The notes beneath the pieces are model-generated. The model was not told the DNA's origin. It made no database searches and saw nothing but the letters and a program-made list of their open reading frames with translations. From Ephemerocybe angulata (taxonomy: Eukaryota > Basidiomycota > Agaricomycetes > Agaricales > Psathyrellaceae), in the NCBI GenBank assembly GCA_013368325.1, contig JAACJK010000057.1, forward strand, positions 248,001 to 312,000: 64,000 bases of DNA, in the 5' to 3' direction. This document shows positions 43,480-53,652 of this stretch, in pieces; position 1 is the stretch's first letter, and each line of letters opens with the position of its first letter. A program made the position numbers and the translations under genes.

Positions 43480-44214
43480 GGGGTGCGGTGAGTGCTCTGC
43501 GTAGTTGCTCGAAAAATGGCACTGACCTTATCAGTACCCTACAACCAGCATCGTCGCCGACCGTCGTCGGCTTGCTGTCCATCGGGTTTCAAAGCGATGT
43601 GCGGCGCGTGTTTGTACTCGGCTCGTCGATACTTCCGGTGCCGGTGTCGGGCGAAGAGGTGGAATGGTTCGGCAGGTGAGTGTGCAGGTCGTCTTCGTTG
43701 ATCTGACAATGGACATGGCTCACTTCAAGCCGCGCCCAGCCTCGTGAGTCGGATGACGGGCTAAGCCCTCGATGGCCGGGGCGTGTTCGTTGGTGTAATG
43801 CGTGTCAGAGTCGTGCCAGTGATAGGATGGGAGATGTTTGGGAGGTGAGTGCTGGAGTCGGCGGTCGTGGGTGATGTCAAGAACAGCCGCGTGTGCGTCG
43901 CTGACGTCCTTCGTGAGCTGGACAGTGGGTGTGGTGGGCTCGTCGTCGTAGTCGCCGATCTCGCAAGAGCCAGTGCCTATGCCCAATCCCTGCAAAGGTA
44001 AGAGCCCGTCACCCGAGGTGCTTTGGCTGGATTTCGCGCGTGTCGTGAAACGGGTCCCATGAGCGGTCAAGCAACGCGCTCTCGAGGGAAATCTGGCGAG
44101 AAGACGACGCAGAGCGAGGCGGGGCCTGGGTGAAATGGGGGGAAGGAATGAGAAGCGTGGGAACGATTCCGCGAGCCAAACAACCGTGCTTGAACGCAAA
44201 CATTGAAGCTTGGC
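43480..44214. other. End of inserted segment
   Basis: About 0.7 kb up to the right duplication copy. It has more GTGAGT donors (43484, 43676, 43844) and open but unassigned frames (VVGLLSIGFQSDVRRVFVLG). No recognisable gene. Confidence 0.4.
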
Positions 44215-45189
44215 TACGGCGACAACAGTACCTCAGCCTCAGTGGAGCCCTACGCCGACGCCGCCCCGCCCGTGGAAGGTCAAGGTCGCGCAGCCCCGCA
44301 CGGAGCGCCAATGGCACCAACGGCGGCGACAGGGACCGCGACCGCGACAGGGCAGACCGCAGCGACAGATTCAAGAGCCCTCCCCCGAGACGTCGCTCGC
44401 CACCTCCCTCAAGACGCCCGCCCCACGCGCCTATCGCAAGCCCAATATGACCTTGTCTGTGGAGCAAAGTCTCACATGGCCCTAGGCTCCCAACCCCTCC
44501 AGTGTTTTGGGCGTGTTCGGCCTGAGCATTCGCACACGCGAGCGCGACCTTGATGACGAGTTTAGCAGGTTCGGGCGCGTCGAAAAGGTCACCATTGTCT
44601 ACGACCAAAGGGTATGTCCTCAGTACATTGGTGGTCCTTTGCTCATTACCAACGTCCACAGCAGTCCGACAGGTCTCGAGGCTTCGGCTTCATCGCCATG
44701 AGCACCGTGGAGGAGGCGACTCGCTGCATCAAAGAGTTGAACGGTGTTGTGCGTTCTTGACTCATTCGGCGACGTGGCGTTTTTTGCTGACTCGAGTCGT
44801 AGGAGTTGAATGGTCGCCGCATCCGTGTGGACTACTCCGTCACCGACCGACCCCATGCGCCCACCCCCGGCGAGTACATGGGTCACCGCCGCCAGCGCGA
44901 CAGCTACAGGAGCGACCGGGACCGCGACTCCCATCGCGATTCCTACCGCGACAGGGACCGCGACTACCGTCGTAGCGGCGATCGCGATAAGGACCGGGAC
45001 CCCTACGGCAGGGACAGGGACTGGCGCGACCGCCGCAGCGCCCCTCCCCGTCGAGGATACTCCCCCGAGCGTGACTACAGGCGCAGGAGGAGCAGCTACT
45101 CCCGAAGCCCGCCCCCTCGCAGCCCCCCGCCCAGGGACTTTGAGGCCGCCCCGGCGCCTTCCGCCAACGGCGACGCTCCCCGTTGGTAA
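44215..45189 (+). pseudogene. Transformer-2-like pseudogene (duplicate copy)
   Basis: Second copy of the Tra2-like gene, starting exactly at the exon 2 equivalent, so the initiating ATG exon is missing. Deletions shift the frame in the first RS domain (near 44270). The donor after PHAPI has changed from GTACGT to CAAGCC-like sequence near 44437. The RRM and C-terminal RS exons remain close to the intact copy (RNP2 VFGLSI, RNP1 RSRGFGFI, end SANGDAPRW). A shortened RRM protein from a new start cannot be excluded. Confidence 0.8.
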
Positions 45190-46675
45190 GGGTTTGAGCC
45201 CACCTTCCTCCTCCTTTCGTTCCTTTCATTACCTTATATGTGTATATTTCTGACCTGTTTTGGCTTCGGTTCCGCCTTTTCGTTCGAGGAAGGGATGCGC
45301 GCATCAAGGTCTGGAGCAAGAGTCAAGTTCACCTTTCGTTGCAATAATTCCATGCCATGCCGTCGCTGGACCCCCGTTCTTCTCAATAGCCACAAAATTC
45401 CAAGTTATCAAGTTTGCCGTCTAGTAATCTCCTTCGCTATCAAATATTTGTTGCAAGTTGTGCCCACAAGATGAAGAGCAGAGAAGCTGCGGGCTCCCCT
45501 GGTGCAAGTCCCCTTCCCTGGTCCTGGCCAAAACGGTTCGTGTGCAAGAGAAGAGAAGAGTACCGCGGTCGCCCCCAGTGTTTCAAGTCGCAGCCCCTCC
45601 CTGGTGCCGGCGAAGTGCATCCAAGTTTTCCCTTCCTGGTGACGGGCGGTAATCGAAGCGTGTTCGCCATGCAAGACTGTCGTTCCGCTCCTGCCATTCA
45701 TAAACACCTTCCTCGGCTGCTTTCCCGCTGCGCCAGCCTCGTTTTCGGTCGATGGTTTCAAGAAGGACGCCTCGCTAGCCCGCGGGAGGTGATGCTTATC
45801 GTTCGTTCTGGATTCCGCAAGCACTCTATTGGAGCACAGGATCTAATTCGGTGAGTTTTGAATTGCTGTTGGCTCATCGTCGATAGGGTTGTTTTACGTA
45901 TGTACGTCGGGTTAATGAATGAATGATATATATGTTGTCTTCTCATGTCTGTCTCGAGAAACACTGCCCTCGATACCTGGGAGCGAATTGAATGAGGAAC
46001 GAACGGCCGATGTGCTTGAGCCTCGAGGAGGAGAAGACGCGCTGATGGATGACCCAAATGCAGTAAGTATATCTTTCTCACGAATAATTGTTGGGCAGTA
46101 TTTTTGCTTTCGCCCATCGTCGCGGCCATACGCCCTACCCCGTCTCCCTTTCCTCCAAAATGCCGAGCATACGAAAGAGTGCGTTTACAAGAGTCTCCGC
46201 TACTGTTGGAACAAACCGCTGACGAAGGGGCCGTGCAGAAACAAGCAACCGGCTCAAAATCCACGACCGCGAGCGGCTGAAGAAGAGGGTCAAGGACAGC
46301 AAGAAGAAGAAGTCCAAGGCCGCGAAGAAAAACCCCCAGTGGAAGTCCAGTGCGTCGTTTATATACGGTGTATTGTTGAGCGTGAGCTGATAGAGTGCGT
46401 GTAGAGGATAAGGATCCTGGTATTCCGAATGACTTCCCGTACAAGGACCAGATCCTGGCTGAAGTCGCCCAGCAGCGCAGAGCCGTGCGTCCTTCCTCTC
46501 CATGCCCCCCGTGCGCTCTTAATAACAACCCGTGTCTGTGTGTGAATGTGCTCTGCGATTCTAGGATGCTGAGGAGAAGGAGCGCAAGAAGGAAGAAAAG
46601 CGCCTCGCGCGCCTGGCCGCGAAGGGTATCACCCCCACCGAGCCCGAAGGCACCACCGTATCGGACGACGACGAC
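44215..46675 (+). repeat. Right copy of the Tra2-GNL3 direct duplication (contains empty site)
   Basis: About 2.46 kb, homologous to 23777-25582 plus 36671-37348. It carries the uninterrupted GAACGA at 45997-46002, which proves the element inserted after (or was never present in) this copy. The part 45190-46159 is non-coding: the Tra2 3' flank and the GNL3 promoter. Confidence 0.9.
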
Positions 46676-48830
46676 GCTGCGGTCCCCGCCGCAACGAAGA
46701 AGGACCTGAACGTCGGCGCAGAGGCCATCGCCGGGCTCAGCGCCAAGGTCGTCTCGGGCGAGATGAAGGCGCGTCCCGCCCCCGAAAAGGTTACGGAGGA
46801 GGAGAGTGAAGATGAGGATGCAGGCGAGCCTGCGCTTGTGAACCGTGATTTGGAGACGATGAGGAAGGTGCTGGAGGAGGCGGATGTGGTGCTGCAGGTG
46901 GTGGACGCGCGGGATCCGTTGGAGTACAGGACTGCGGCGCTGGAGAGGCAGGCGAAGGAGCTTGGGAAGAAGTTTGCGGTTGTTCTGAACAAAATTGGTG
47001 CGCTACTTCAGATCTCGTGTTTCTCGCGTGAAAACGAGACTGACGTTTTATTTCGTTTCGTTTCGTTTCGTTTTCGTACTTGTGTTGTAGATCTGTGCCC
47101 GAGGGAAGCCGTCTCTGCGTGGGTCGCGCACCTCCGCCCGCAACATCCTACGTTCCTGTTCCGCTCCTCCACCGCGTTCCTGTCGTCGACGACCGTCCCC
47201 GTGTCGGGCAAAGGAAAGTCGAAGACCCCGGTCAACGACGCGCTTGGTGCAGAGAGCGTACTCGGATACCTGCACCATCTCGCAAAGGCGAAGAAGGGCG
47301 ATGCCCCCTTGACCGTTGCCGTCGCCGGTGTGACCAACGTACGTTGTCTGCCCCGTTTCCACATACATACCCCTCTTTCTTTCAGACAGACACTAACGCA
47401 ATCTTACTTTGTTGCTGTTCCTGCTTCCTTTGCGGCTATAGGTTGGAAAGAGTGCTGTTATCAACTCTCTGGCGCGCCGGGCGGCGCTCCCGGTGTACTC
47501 GCTCTCTGCGACGTCGAGAGGGGCGACGACGACTGAGCTTCCGCAGGAGGTCACAGTCGAGGCGAACGGGAAGGAGGTCCGGATCATCGATACGCCTGGG
47601 CTCGCGTTCGAGGTCGACCGCGAGGCCGAGAACAAGGAGGAGCAGAGGGGCCGCGACATCTTGCTCCGAAGCAGGGGCAGGATTGACAAGCTCAAGGATG
47701 CTGCACCACCTCGTACGTCCGACCGTCCATCCTTTCCTTGGCTTTACTTGCTTGCCTCCGTGCACGCGGGCATGCGTGCATGCAGTCTGCCTGTTGTCTC
47801 TTTTTTGGTGCGTGCTAACAGCGACAACCTTTTTTTTTCATTTAGTTTCGTACATGATCAGCCGGGCGAATAATGAAGACCTGATGCTGTTGTACAACCT
47901 TGCGGCCTTCGCGAAGAACGATCCTACAGCCTTCCTTTCGGGCGTGGCTCGTTCGCACCAGCTCATCAAAAAGGTGTGTACAATTCCATCTTTCCCTCAT
48001 TCATTCATTGGGCGGTATTAACGATCGATTAATCACAATTGCAGAGGGGTGAACTGGATCTGACAGGCGCCTCGCGCATTGTGCTGCGCGACTGGAGTGT
48101 CGGCAAGTTCTCGCGCTACGCAACGCCGCCCAAGGTGGCGGCTGCTGCGTCTGAGCAGAAGACGCCCTCGACGAAGCGCTCGCCGAAGAAAGAGGTTGCG
48201 CTGCCGAAGTGGCTTGCGGCGCTGTACGCTGCGGACGAGGCGGTCCTGGAGAAGGTGACGCCGAGGAAGGAGCTGAGGAAGGCGGCGGGGCTTGTGAGGT
48301 TCACGACGGGTGCGGTGGACGAGCGGGAGGTGAATCTCGAGCGGGAGTGGGCGGGTGTTGGGGCGGAGGAGAGTGAGGATGAGGATGAGGATGGGGAGGG
48401 TATGGAGGTTGATGAGGAGGATGTGGAAGATGAGGAGGAGGAAGAGGTTGATGAGGAAGACGATGAAGAGGTGGAGGAGGAAGAGGAGGTCCCTGTACCC
48501 GAACCTAAAAAACGGAAACGCGGCCAGAACGTCCCTGTCCCCTCGAGGAAGGTCGTTTTCGCCAAGAAAGTGCAACCCAAAACTGAGGCGAAGGCACCAG
48601 CTGAGGCGCCCCCATCAATTCTGAAGAAAAAGACGACGACAACAACTACTGTGACGACGACGACAGAGGAGGAGGTCGCGCCTCGCCCTGTGAAGAAGCA
48701 GAAGAAGCAGGCGCCCACAAAACCTCTCAAGGTCGCCAATGCGACGTCGGCCTCGAAGAAGGTGAAGGAAAATGCTGCTGCTGCTGCCGACGGATCATCA
48801 GATGCGTATAACTTTGCTGCATTCTTCTAG
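46160..48830 (+). CDS. NUG1: Nucleostemin-family nucleolar GTPase (GNL3/Nug1-like)
   Basis: Circularly permuted GTPase needed for 60S subunit maturation and export in yeast. Exon 1 (46160-46178) gives MPSIRK; after intron 46179-46238 comes KTSNRLKIHDRERLKKRVKD. Next is the GN3L_Grn1 domain with DPGIPNDFPYKDQILAEV and a coiled coil (EEKERKKEEKRLARLAAKG). The GTPase motifs appear in permuted order: DVVLQVVDARDPLEYR, G4 LNKI-DLCP (split by an intron), G1 GVTN-VGKSAVINSL (split by an intron), G2 with SRGATTT, G3 IIDTPGLAF. An acidic stretch (EEEEEVDEEDDEEVEEEEE) and Lys-rich tail end at NFAAFF. Stop 48828-48830. It is the complete copy; the truncated copy lies at 36826-37714. Confidence 0.92.
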
Positions 48831-50235
48831 ATGTCTTCTGTCGTATAGGGCCTGTGTTGTTGTTTTTCTTCATTGTTTTCTTCGTTTATTAGTGTGGGTC
48901 CACGGTGCGCAATCTATGATTTACGTGCACACACATTGAACAAGTGTTGGCGCGTCAAGTGTCAACGAAGGAAGCAATGCTTTTGACATTTGCGTATGAT
49001 TGTGGGCTTCGGTGGGGGTTTCGTTATTCTCATTTTCAACACGTCGGAGTCTCATTTTGCTTCGAGTTCCCTTTGAGATGGATGGCACACGCGAGAGAAG
49101 GCTCCTCTAGTTGGTGCACTGATATGTTTTTGTTCGCCTTTTTGGGCTGTGTCAGGCTCTCGAGAAGAACAATGGGCGCCCCTGTGTTTTTGCTCTCAGC
49201 TTGGACATTCTCCTTCGGTTAATCTCCGCCACTGTCACACAGGCAGCCATATTCGAGGGTGAGAGCTCGCTCGTACGAGCTCTCCACTAGGCTGCATCTC
49301 CGACCCAGGATCATTCCAACTAACAGTTGACTGTAGTAACCAGCACGAAATCTGCCATCTCCTCTGCCATGGTATCGTGATTGAGCTAAGTCAAGTACGT
49401 GTGGGCGGCCTATGAAACAGTGGGTTCTGATTTTATTTCGCAGGGTGGCAACTGGCAAGACGACTGAATGGCTGAAGGCACCCCAAAATGGCTAGGGAGG
49501 ACGAGTATGGCATTGGGGATGTCGTCATGACAGGCACCGAATCCGTCCTTGTCGACGTTGTCGTTGGCCCGGGATCCCATTCCTGTCTGTTACTCCCAAT
49601 GACCCATGGGCCGAATCGCAGAGCGAGCTTGACGCGCGTTCCACCCATGACATCGCCACCCCACCCTGACACAGGCGCTTATAAACGTCTCGCACACGTC
49701 GCCTCGCCAGCCCTCCATCGCTCCTGCGGTTATACTTACACTTTGTTCAGACATCTCAATTGTGATTAGAAGCGAAGCCTCGTTCCACCAGAAGCACCCC
49801 AACCGAGTCAGGGAAGCTTGTGGAGAATAAACTATCGCTGCATCTCCGTGGGATTCCAGATCTACACCGTTGCAGCAGTAATATAAAGGTGCGCGTCTAG
49901 AGGCTCCGAATAGCAACAGAATCGCTGACACCTTCCCGATTGCCTTTTCCTTATTCTTTTACTTTCGGGTTGCCAGGTCCCTCCCCGTTGCTGCGCCCAC
50001 AAGAATCCGTACAAATATCGGTGCGTCTCCGGACCCATCGGTCAATCAACCCCCTGCTCACAATGAATCTCTCTCTAGACCAGTTCCCCCTTCTTCGCAT
50101 GATGCACCGACTTTTGTCCTCGGCGGGGCATCCACGACGGCGGCCCCGCCAAGCATCCAACTCTGTCCCTGGCAAGGGTGCCGAGAGCCATATCGTCCGT
50201 CGCTCCTCGACAATCGAGCATCTACATTCTACTGT
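48831..50235. other. Intergenic region, no gene seen
   Basis: About 1.4 kb. Short ORFs lack domains. A perfect 9-bp-arm hairpin (GAGAGCTCG/CGAGCTCTC) lies at 49261-49284. An open stretch 50063-50233 starting MNLSLDQFPLLRMM could be a 5' exon of the next F-box gene, but the obvious splice to it breaks the frame. Confidence 0.5.
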
Positions 50236-51888
50236 ATGTCTATCTATCCTATCGCCTTACACGCCCGCAGATGCTTACATTCCCTTAAGCCCGCCCTGTC
50301 TCCATTCGACCGCCTCCCAGTCGAGCTCCACGCAGAGATCTTCAGCCATTGCCTGGAGCCCTTCCCGCACCTTGGTGACGCGGACAAGCCTCCCATGACG
50401 ATCGCGCGCGTCTGCAGCGCGTGGAAGACTCTCGTCCTATCCACGCCCAAGCTCTGGGCGTCCTTCGAGATCGACGTGCAAGACTGCGAGACCCTCGAAG
50501 ACTTCCCCGACGCCCTCCCGGACCCCATGTACGAGCTGTACGCGGTACACCTCCTCCGCTCCGTGCAGATCTGGCTCGAGCGATCGCGGAATCACCCCCT
50601 CTCCGTGCGGCTCGTGCACATGCCCTCGACACCCGTACCCGGCGGGCTGAGCGCACAGTTAATGGCGATGTTCGTCGCACATGCACGGCGGTGGCGGGCC
50701 GTCGAGTTCGTGCTGCCCAGCACGAGCCTCGACGCGGTCCAAACGCTGTTCCCCGAGGAGTTCCCCGCGCTGAAACAGCTCAAGATCCATATGAAGGGCC
50801 AGTGGAATGCGGGCGGCGGGGCCGGTGCAGTGCCCTTTCATTTTGTGAGGGCAGCGAACATTCCTTGGGCACAGCTTACGTCCCTCGATCTGCGCCTGGA
50901 CGCCGCGAACCTGCTCAACCTCGACGAGTACCTCGCCCTGCTACAGGACGCCACGAACCTCGTTTCGTGCAGCATCAACGCGAGCTGCTGCATGAGCGCC
51001 ACGGCCGACTCGACAAAGAGTCACTCCGGGGGCAGGAACGGTGATCCATTATTGAACTTGCCTGCTTTGGAGAGCTTGCATCTCGTCTTGCAAGGTGGAT
51101 TCCCTAGCGGCAGTCTAGCCTTAGCCGGTACCGCAGCAGCAGCAGCAGGCGCGCAAACCCCCTTCCTCCGCCCGGAAGAGTCTCTTACGACCTTCCTCGC
51201 CCAGTTCACTGGGTGCCGTAAACTGGCCCAACTGGAGCTCGATTGGGTCGTAGACGCCGGTGCCAGTCAAAGCAACTCATGGGCTGATTCGAGTTCAGTG
51301 TCATTCAGTTCGCTCCAAGCAACCCTCCGTGCCCTCGCCCCGTCCCTCCATTCCATCCGCTTCGCATACCTGCCCCTCGGAGAAGAGCAGCTGCACCTCG
51401 CTCTGACCGAGCTCGGATCGGGGCTTACAGCTCTGGATCTGCGATTCCCTCTTGCGGATCACGAGAGGGACCCCATTACTGACAGATTCCTGAAGAGTTT
51501 GACTTTACCGAGTCAGTCGGGGGTTCAGGCGGGGCCTTCGTGCAGCGAGAGTCTGAAAGGTAGTACACAGTCAGATGGGGCTGGAATGACGAGTGAATGG
51601 GACTCGGACGCGGGAGGCCCGAGTCAAGCCCAGCGTGAAACGCCCTCGTTCCCCGGGCTCGAGCAGCTTACTCTGCACTGCTCAGGAGAGAGGTGTGCCG
51701 CACGAACGCTTTTGAAGTTAGTCGAGTCGAGGACGGATGGAGTTAGGCGAGAGAAGAGGGGATTGGTGTCCCTCAAGCAACTCCATCTGTACACGATGAG
51801 TCCTATTCTGCCAGACGCCTCTCGGTATACGGGCAAATGGAGGAAGGCTGGTTTGGAGGCCAGTATAGAAAGTGTGGTGATTCTGTAA
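50236..51888 (+). CDS. F-box-like protein
   Basis: F-box-like protein of 550 residues. Near the N-terminus it has SPFDRLPVELHAEIFSHCLE, then MTIARVCSAWKTLVLSTPKLW, the F-box-like pattern common in basidiomycetes. The remainder has LRR-like periodicity (LTSLDLRLDAANLLNLDEYL, LESLHLVLQGG, LTALDLRF), an Ala run and a low-complexity Ser/Gly insert near residues 425-460. The ATG at 50236 overlaps a GTATGT donor-like sequence, so the true start may lie in an upstream exon. It is not part of the A or B families. A role in target recruitment to SCF ubiquitin ligases is inferred. Confidence 0.72.
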   Translation: MSIYPIALHARRCLHSLKPALSPFDRLPVELHAEIFSHCLEPFPHLGDADKPPMTIARVCSAWKTLVLSTPKLWASFEIDVQDCETLEDFPDALPDPMYELYAVHLLRSVQIWLERSRNHPLSVRLVHMPSTPVPGGLSAQLMAMFVAHARRWRAVEFVLPSTSLDAVQTLFPEEFPALKQLKIHMKGQWNAGGGAGAVPFHFVRAANIPWAQLTSLDLRLDAANLLNLDEYLALLQDATNLVSCSINASCCMSATADSTKSHSGGRNGDPLLNLPALESLHLVLQGGFPSGSLALAGTAAAAAGAQTPFLRPEESLTTFLAQFTGCRKLAQLELDWVVDAGASQSNSWADSSSVSFSSLQATLRALAPSLHSIRFAYLPLGEEQLHLALTELGSGLTALDLRFPLADHERDPITDRFLKSLTLPSQSGVQAGPSCSESLKGSTQSDGAGMTSEWDSDAGGPSQAQRETPSFPGLEQLTLHCSGERCAARTLLKLVESRTDGVRREKRGLVSLKQLHLYTMSPILPDASRYTGKWRKAGLEASIESVVIL

Positions 51889-52244
51889 CGATTTTGATGA
51901 ACCATAGACGTTTTGGACTTGTGATTTGGACATACATATATTTTTACTGTTCAGAGCTTATCCTCCTTCGCCTAGTCGATACGCGGTAGTGTACATTACA
52001 ATCATCTCCTAGTTAGTGTACCGTATAGAATCGTCGATCATGATTTGTCTTGACAATTTGAATCACGGCGCCTAACGCTATGGATTAACATGATTTACAA
52101 CGCCTCTCCTTACATACCTTCGGGAGAAGAGCTGAAAGGAACTGCAAGCCCGCCTTAGCCGTGGATCCCAAAATAATGGTATTACTCCCAATTCGAAGCT
52201 CGCAGATCGGTATGATGCTGCGACTAGCACGGGCACAACTTCAA
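51889..52244. other. Convergent 3' flank of F-box gene and RRP4
   Basis: About 0.36 kb between two convergent stop codons. No gene is seen. Confidence 0.5.
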
Positions 52245-53489
52245 TTATAGACTCGAAGCCACCGCCGCTACCAAGGCATCACCATGGTCCTCAAGCAGGA
52301 GGCGCTTAACGTCAGATCCCTCTTCCTGCTCCATCGTCCAATCATAGGCATCAAGCAGCAGGGTGTCTGTGAGCGGGATAGAATGCGAGGCGAGAATTTT
52401 GATGATGTTCGCCACTCGGGAGATAGCTGCTCGCGTTGACGCGTCAATTTCCTGGGTGCAAGGTTAGAAGCTGCACGAATGGAAGAAGAGGAAGGTGCTG
52501 CACTAACATCATTTTGATTTGAGTATACGGCTTCGGCGTCGAAACCTTGCTCTCCTTCTTGGTCACTTGATTTAACGTGCTTGCTGATCCAAATGTAGCC
52601 GTTCAGCCCCAATATGATGTCTACGTTGCATGGAAGCGTGAGGAAATGTGATTTTAGACGCCGGACGAGGGTGGGTGGGACTGCGACGAGTTGGCCGTTT
52701 CGAAGCTGCACATGAGGCGTTAAATTACGGGAGAAGGTGGAGGTGCTGTGTAACACACCTTTCCGTACTTCAAAGAGCGAGTGTGTAGCGACATCGCTCC
52801 GTCGGCGAAGAAAGCTTGTACTTCGGCGACGAGCAGATCACCTTCCTCGAAGAAGGTCCGCATTTGGAGCTCATCGCTCTCCAATTTGCGCCTCTGATAA
52901 AGGTAAGTAAGGTGTACAAGGCTGGAAGCAAGGAAGCATATCACATACCTGGACACCTCCAGGCAAGTTGACGGACGAAAGCATGAGAACAGCATCCTGT
53001 CTCGAGTTTGCGTCCACTTTCCATCTCCGCGGCTGCACCTCAGCGATACGGCCCACAACCAGATCTCCGACTTCAGGATTATATCTGCATTTGAACGTTA
53101 AATTAAGATCTTGGCTGTGGCTGAACGCCGAGCGTGGCGCGACGCACCTGCTGCTAACCGCGCGAACGGTAACGAGCCTGTTCACTCGCTCCACTGTTCC
53201 TGCAACGGAGGCAATCACTTCTTCGTTATCGACATAGGTACCATGACCTCTGTTTACGGGAATTAGATACATACATTCCAGCAGCGCGAGCCAAGAGTTT
53301 CAGACCGCATGAAGTCCTGCGAAGAGGTAAGAGTCTCCCCGGGGCACGTTAGCTTGCTGTTGGTTTGTTGCTGCCCCTCGAACTCGTCGTCAAAGTCCAT
53401 GTAGACGTCTCCATATTTTTCTTCCGTGTAGTGCCGCGTTTTCCGGTACGCGTCGTCTGCTTGTGCGGGGAAGGAGATGAAGGAGATCA
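52245..53489 (-). CDS. RRP4: Exosome complex subunit Rrp4
   Basis: Cap subunit of the RNA exosome, which processes rRNA and degrades RNA in nucleus and cytoplasm. The start ATG is at 53487-53489 (MISFISFPAQADDAYRKTRH). The NTD and S1 regions read KLTCPGETLTSSQDFMR, RGHGTYVDNEEVIASVAGTV, VGDLVVGRIAEVQPRRWKVD, AVLMLSSVNLPGGVQ, EEGDLLVAEVQAFFADGAMS and LHTRSLKYGK. The KH-like part has LVAVPPTLVRRLKSHFLTLP and ILGLNGYIWISKH. The C-terminus is ALVAAVASSL, with the stop at 52245-52247. About six exons with canonical introns. It is divergent from NOP9 with only 163 bp between the start codons. Confidence 0.93.
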
Positions 53490-53652
53490 TGGTCGAGGTC
53501 AAAGTGCAAATATTGGATTTGGGAATTAGAGGCCTGTGGACCTGCGGGACCGTCCACACGTGAGGAATCAGATGGGAGACCGTCCCGCTTTTTGCTGATT
53601 GCGGGACCAATCATTTATTTCTAGCTGAACTCCCACTCTAACCTCCACCAAA
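53490..53652. promoter_or_regulatory. Compact divergent promoter RRP4 / NOP9
   Basis: 163 bp between the ATGs of two rRNA-maturation genes. It contains the near-palindrome AGACCGTCCCGC and CACACGTGAG (an E-box-like CACGTG near 53552). Co-regulation is inferred from the arrangement. Confidence 0.5.

Noticed and set aside
46561..46992. Minus-strand Ser-rich ORF
   Set aside because: Shadow of the GNL3 coding sequence; the Ser runs mirror Glu/Asp codons on the other strand.
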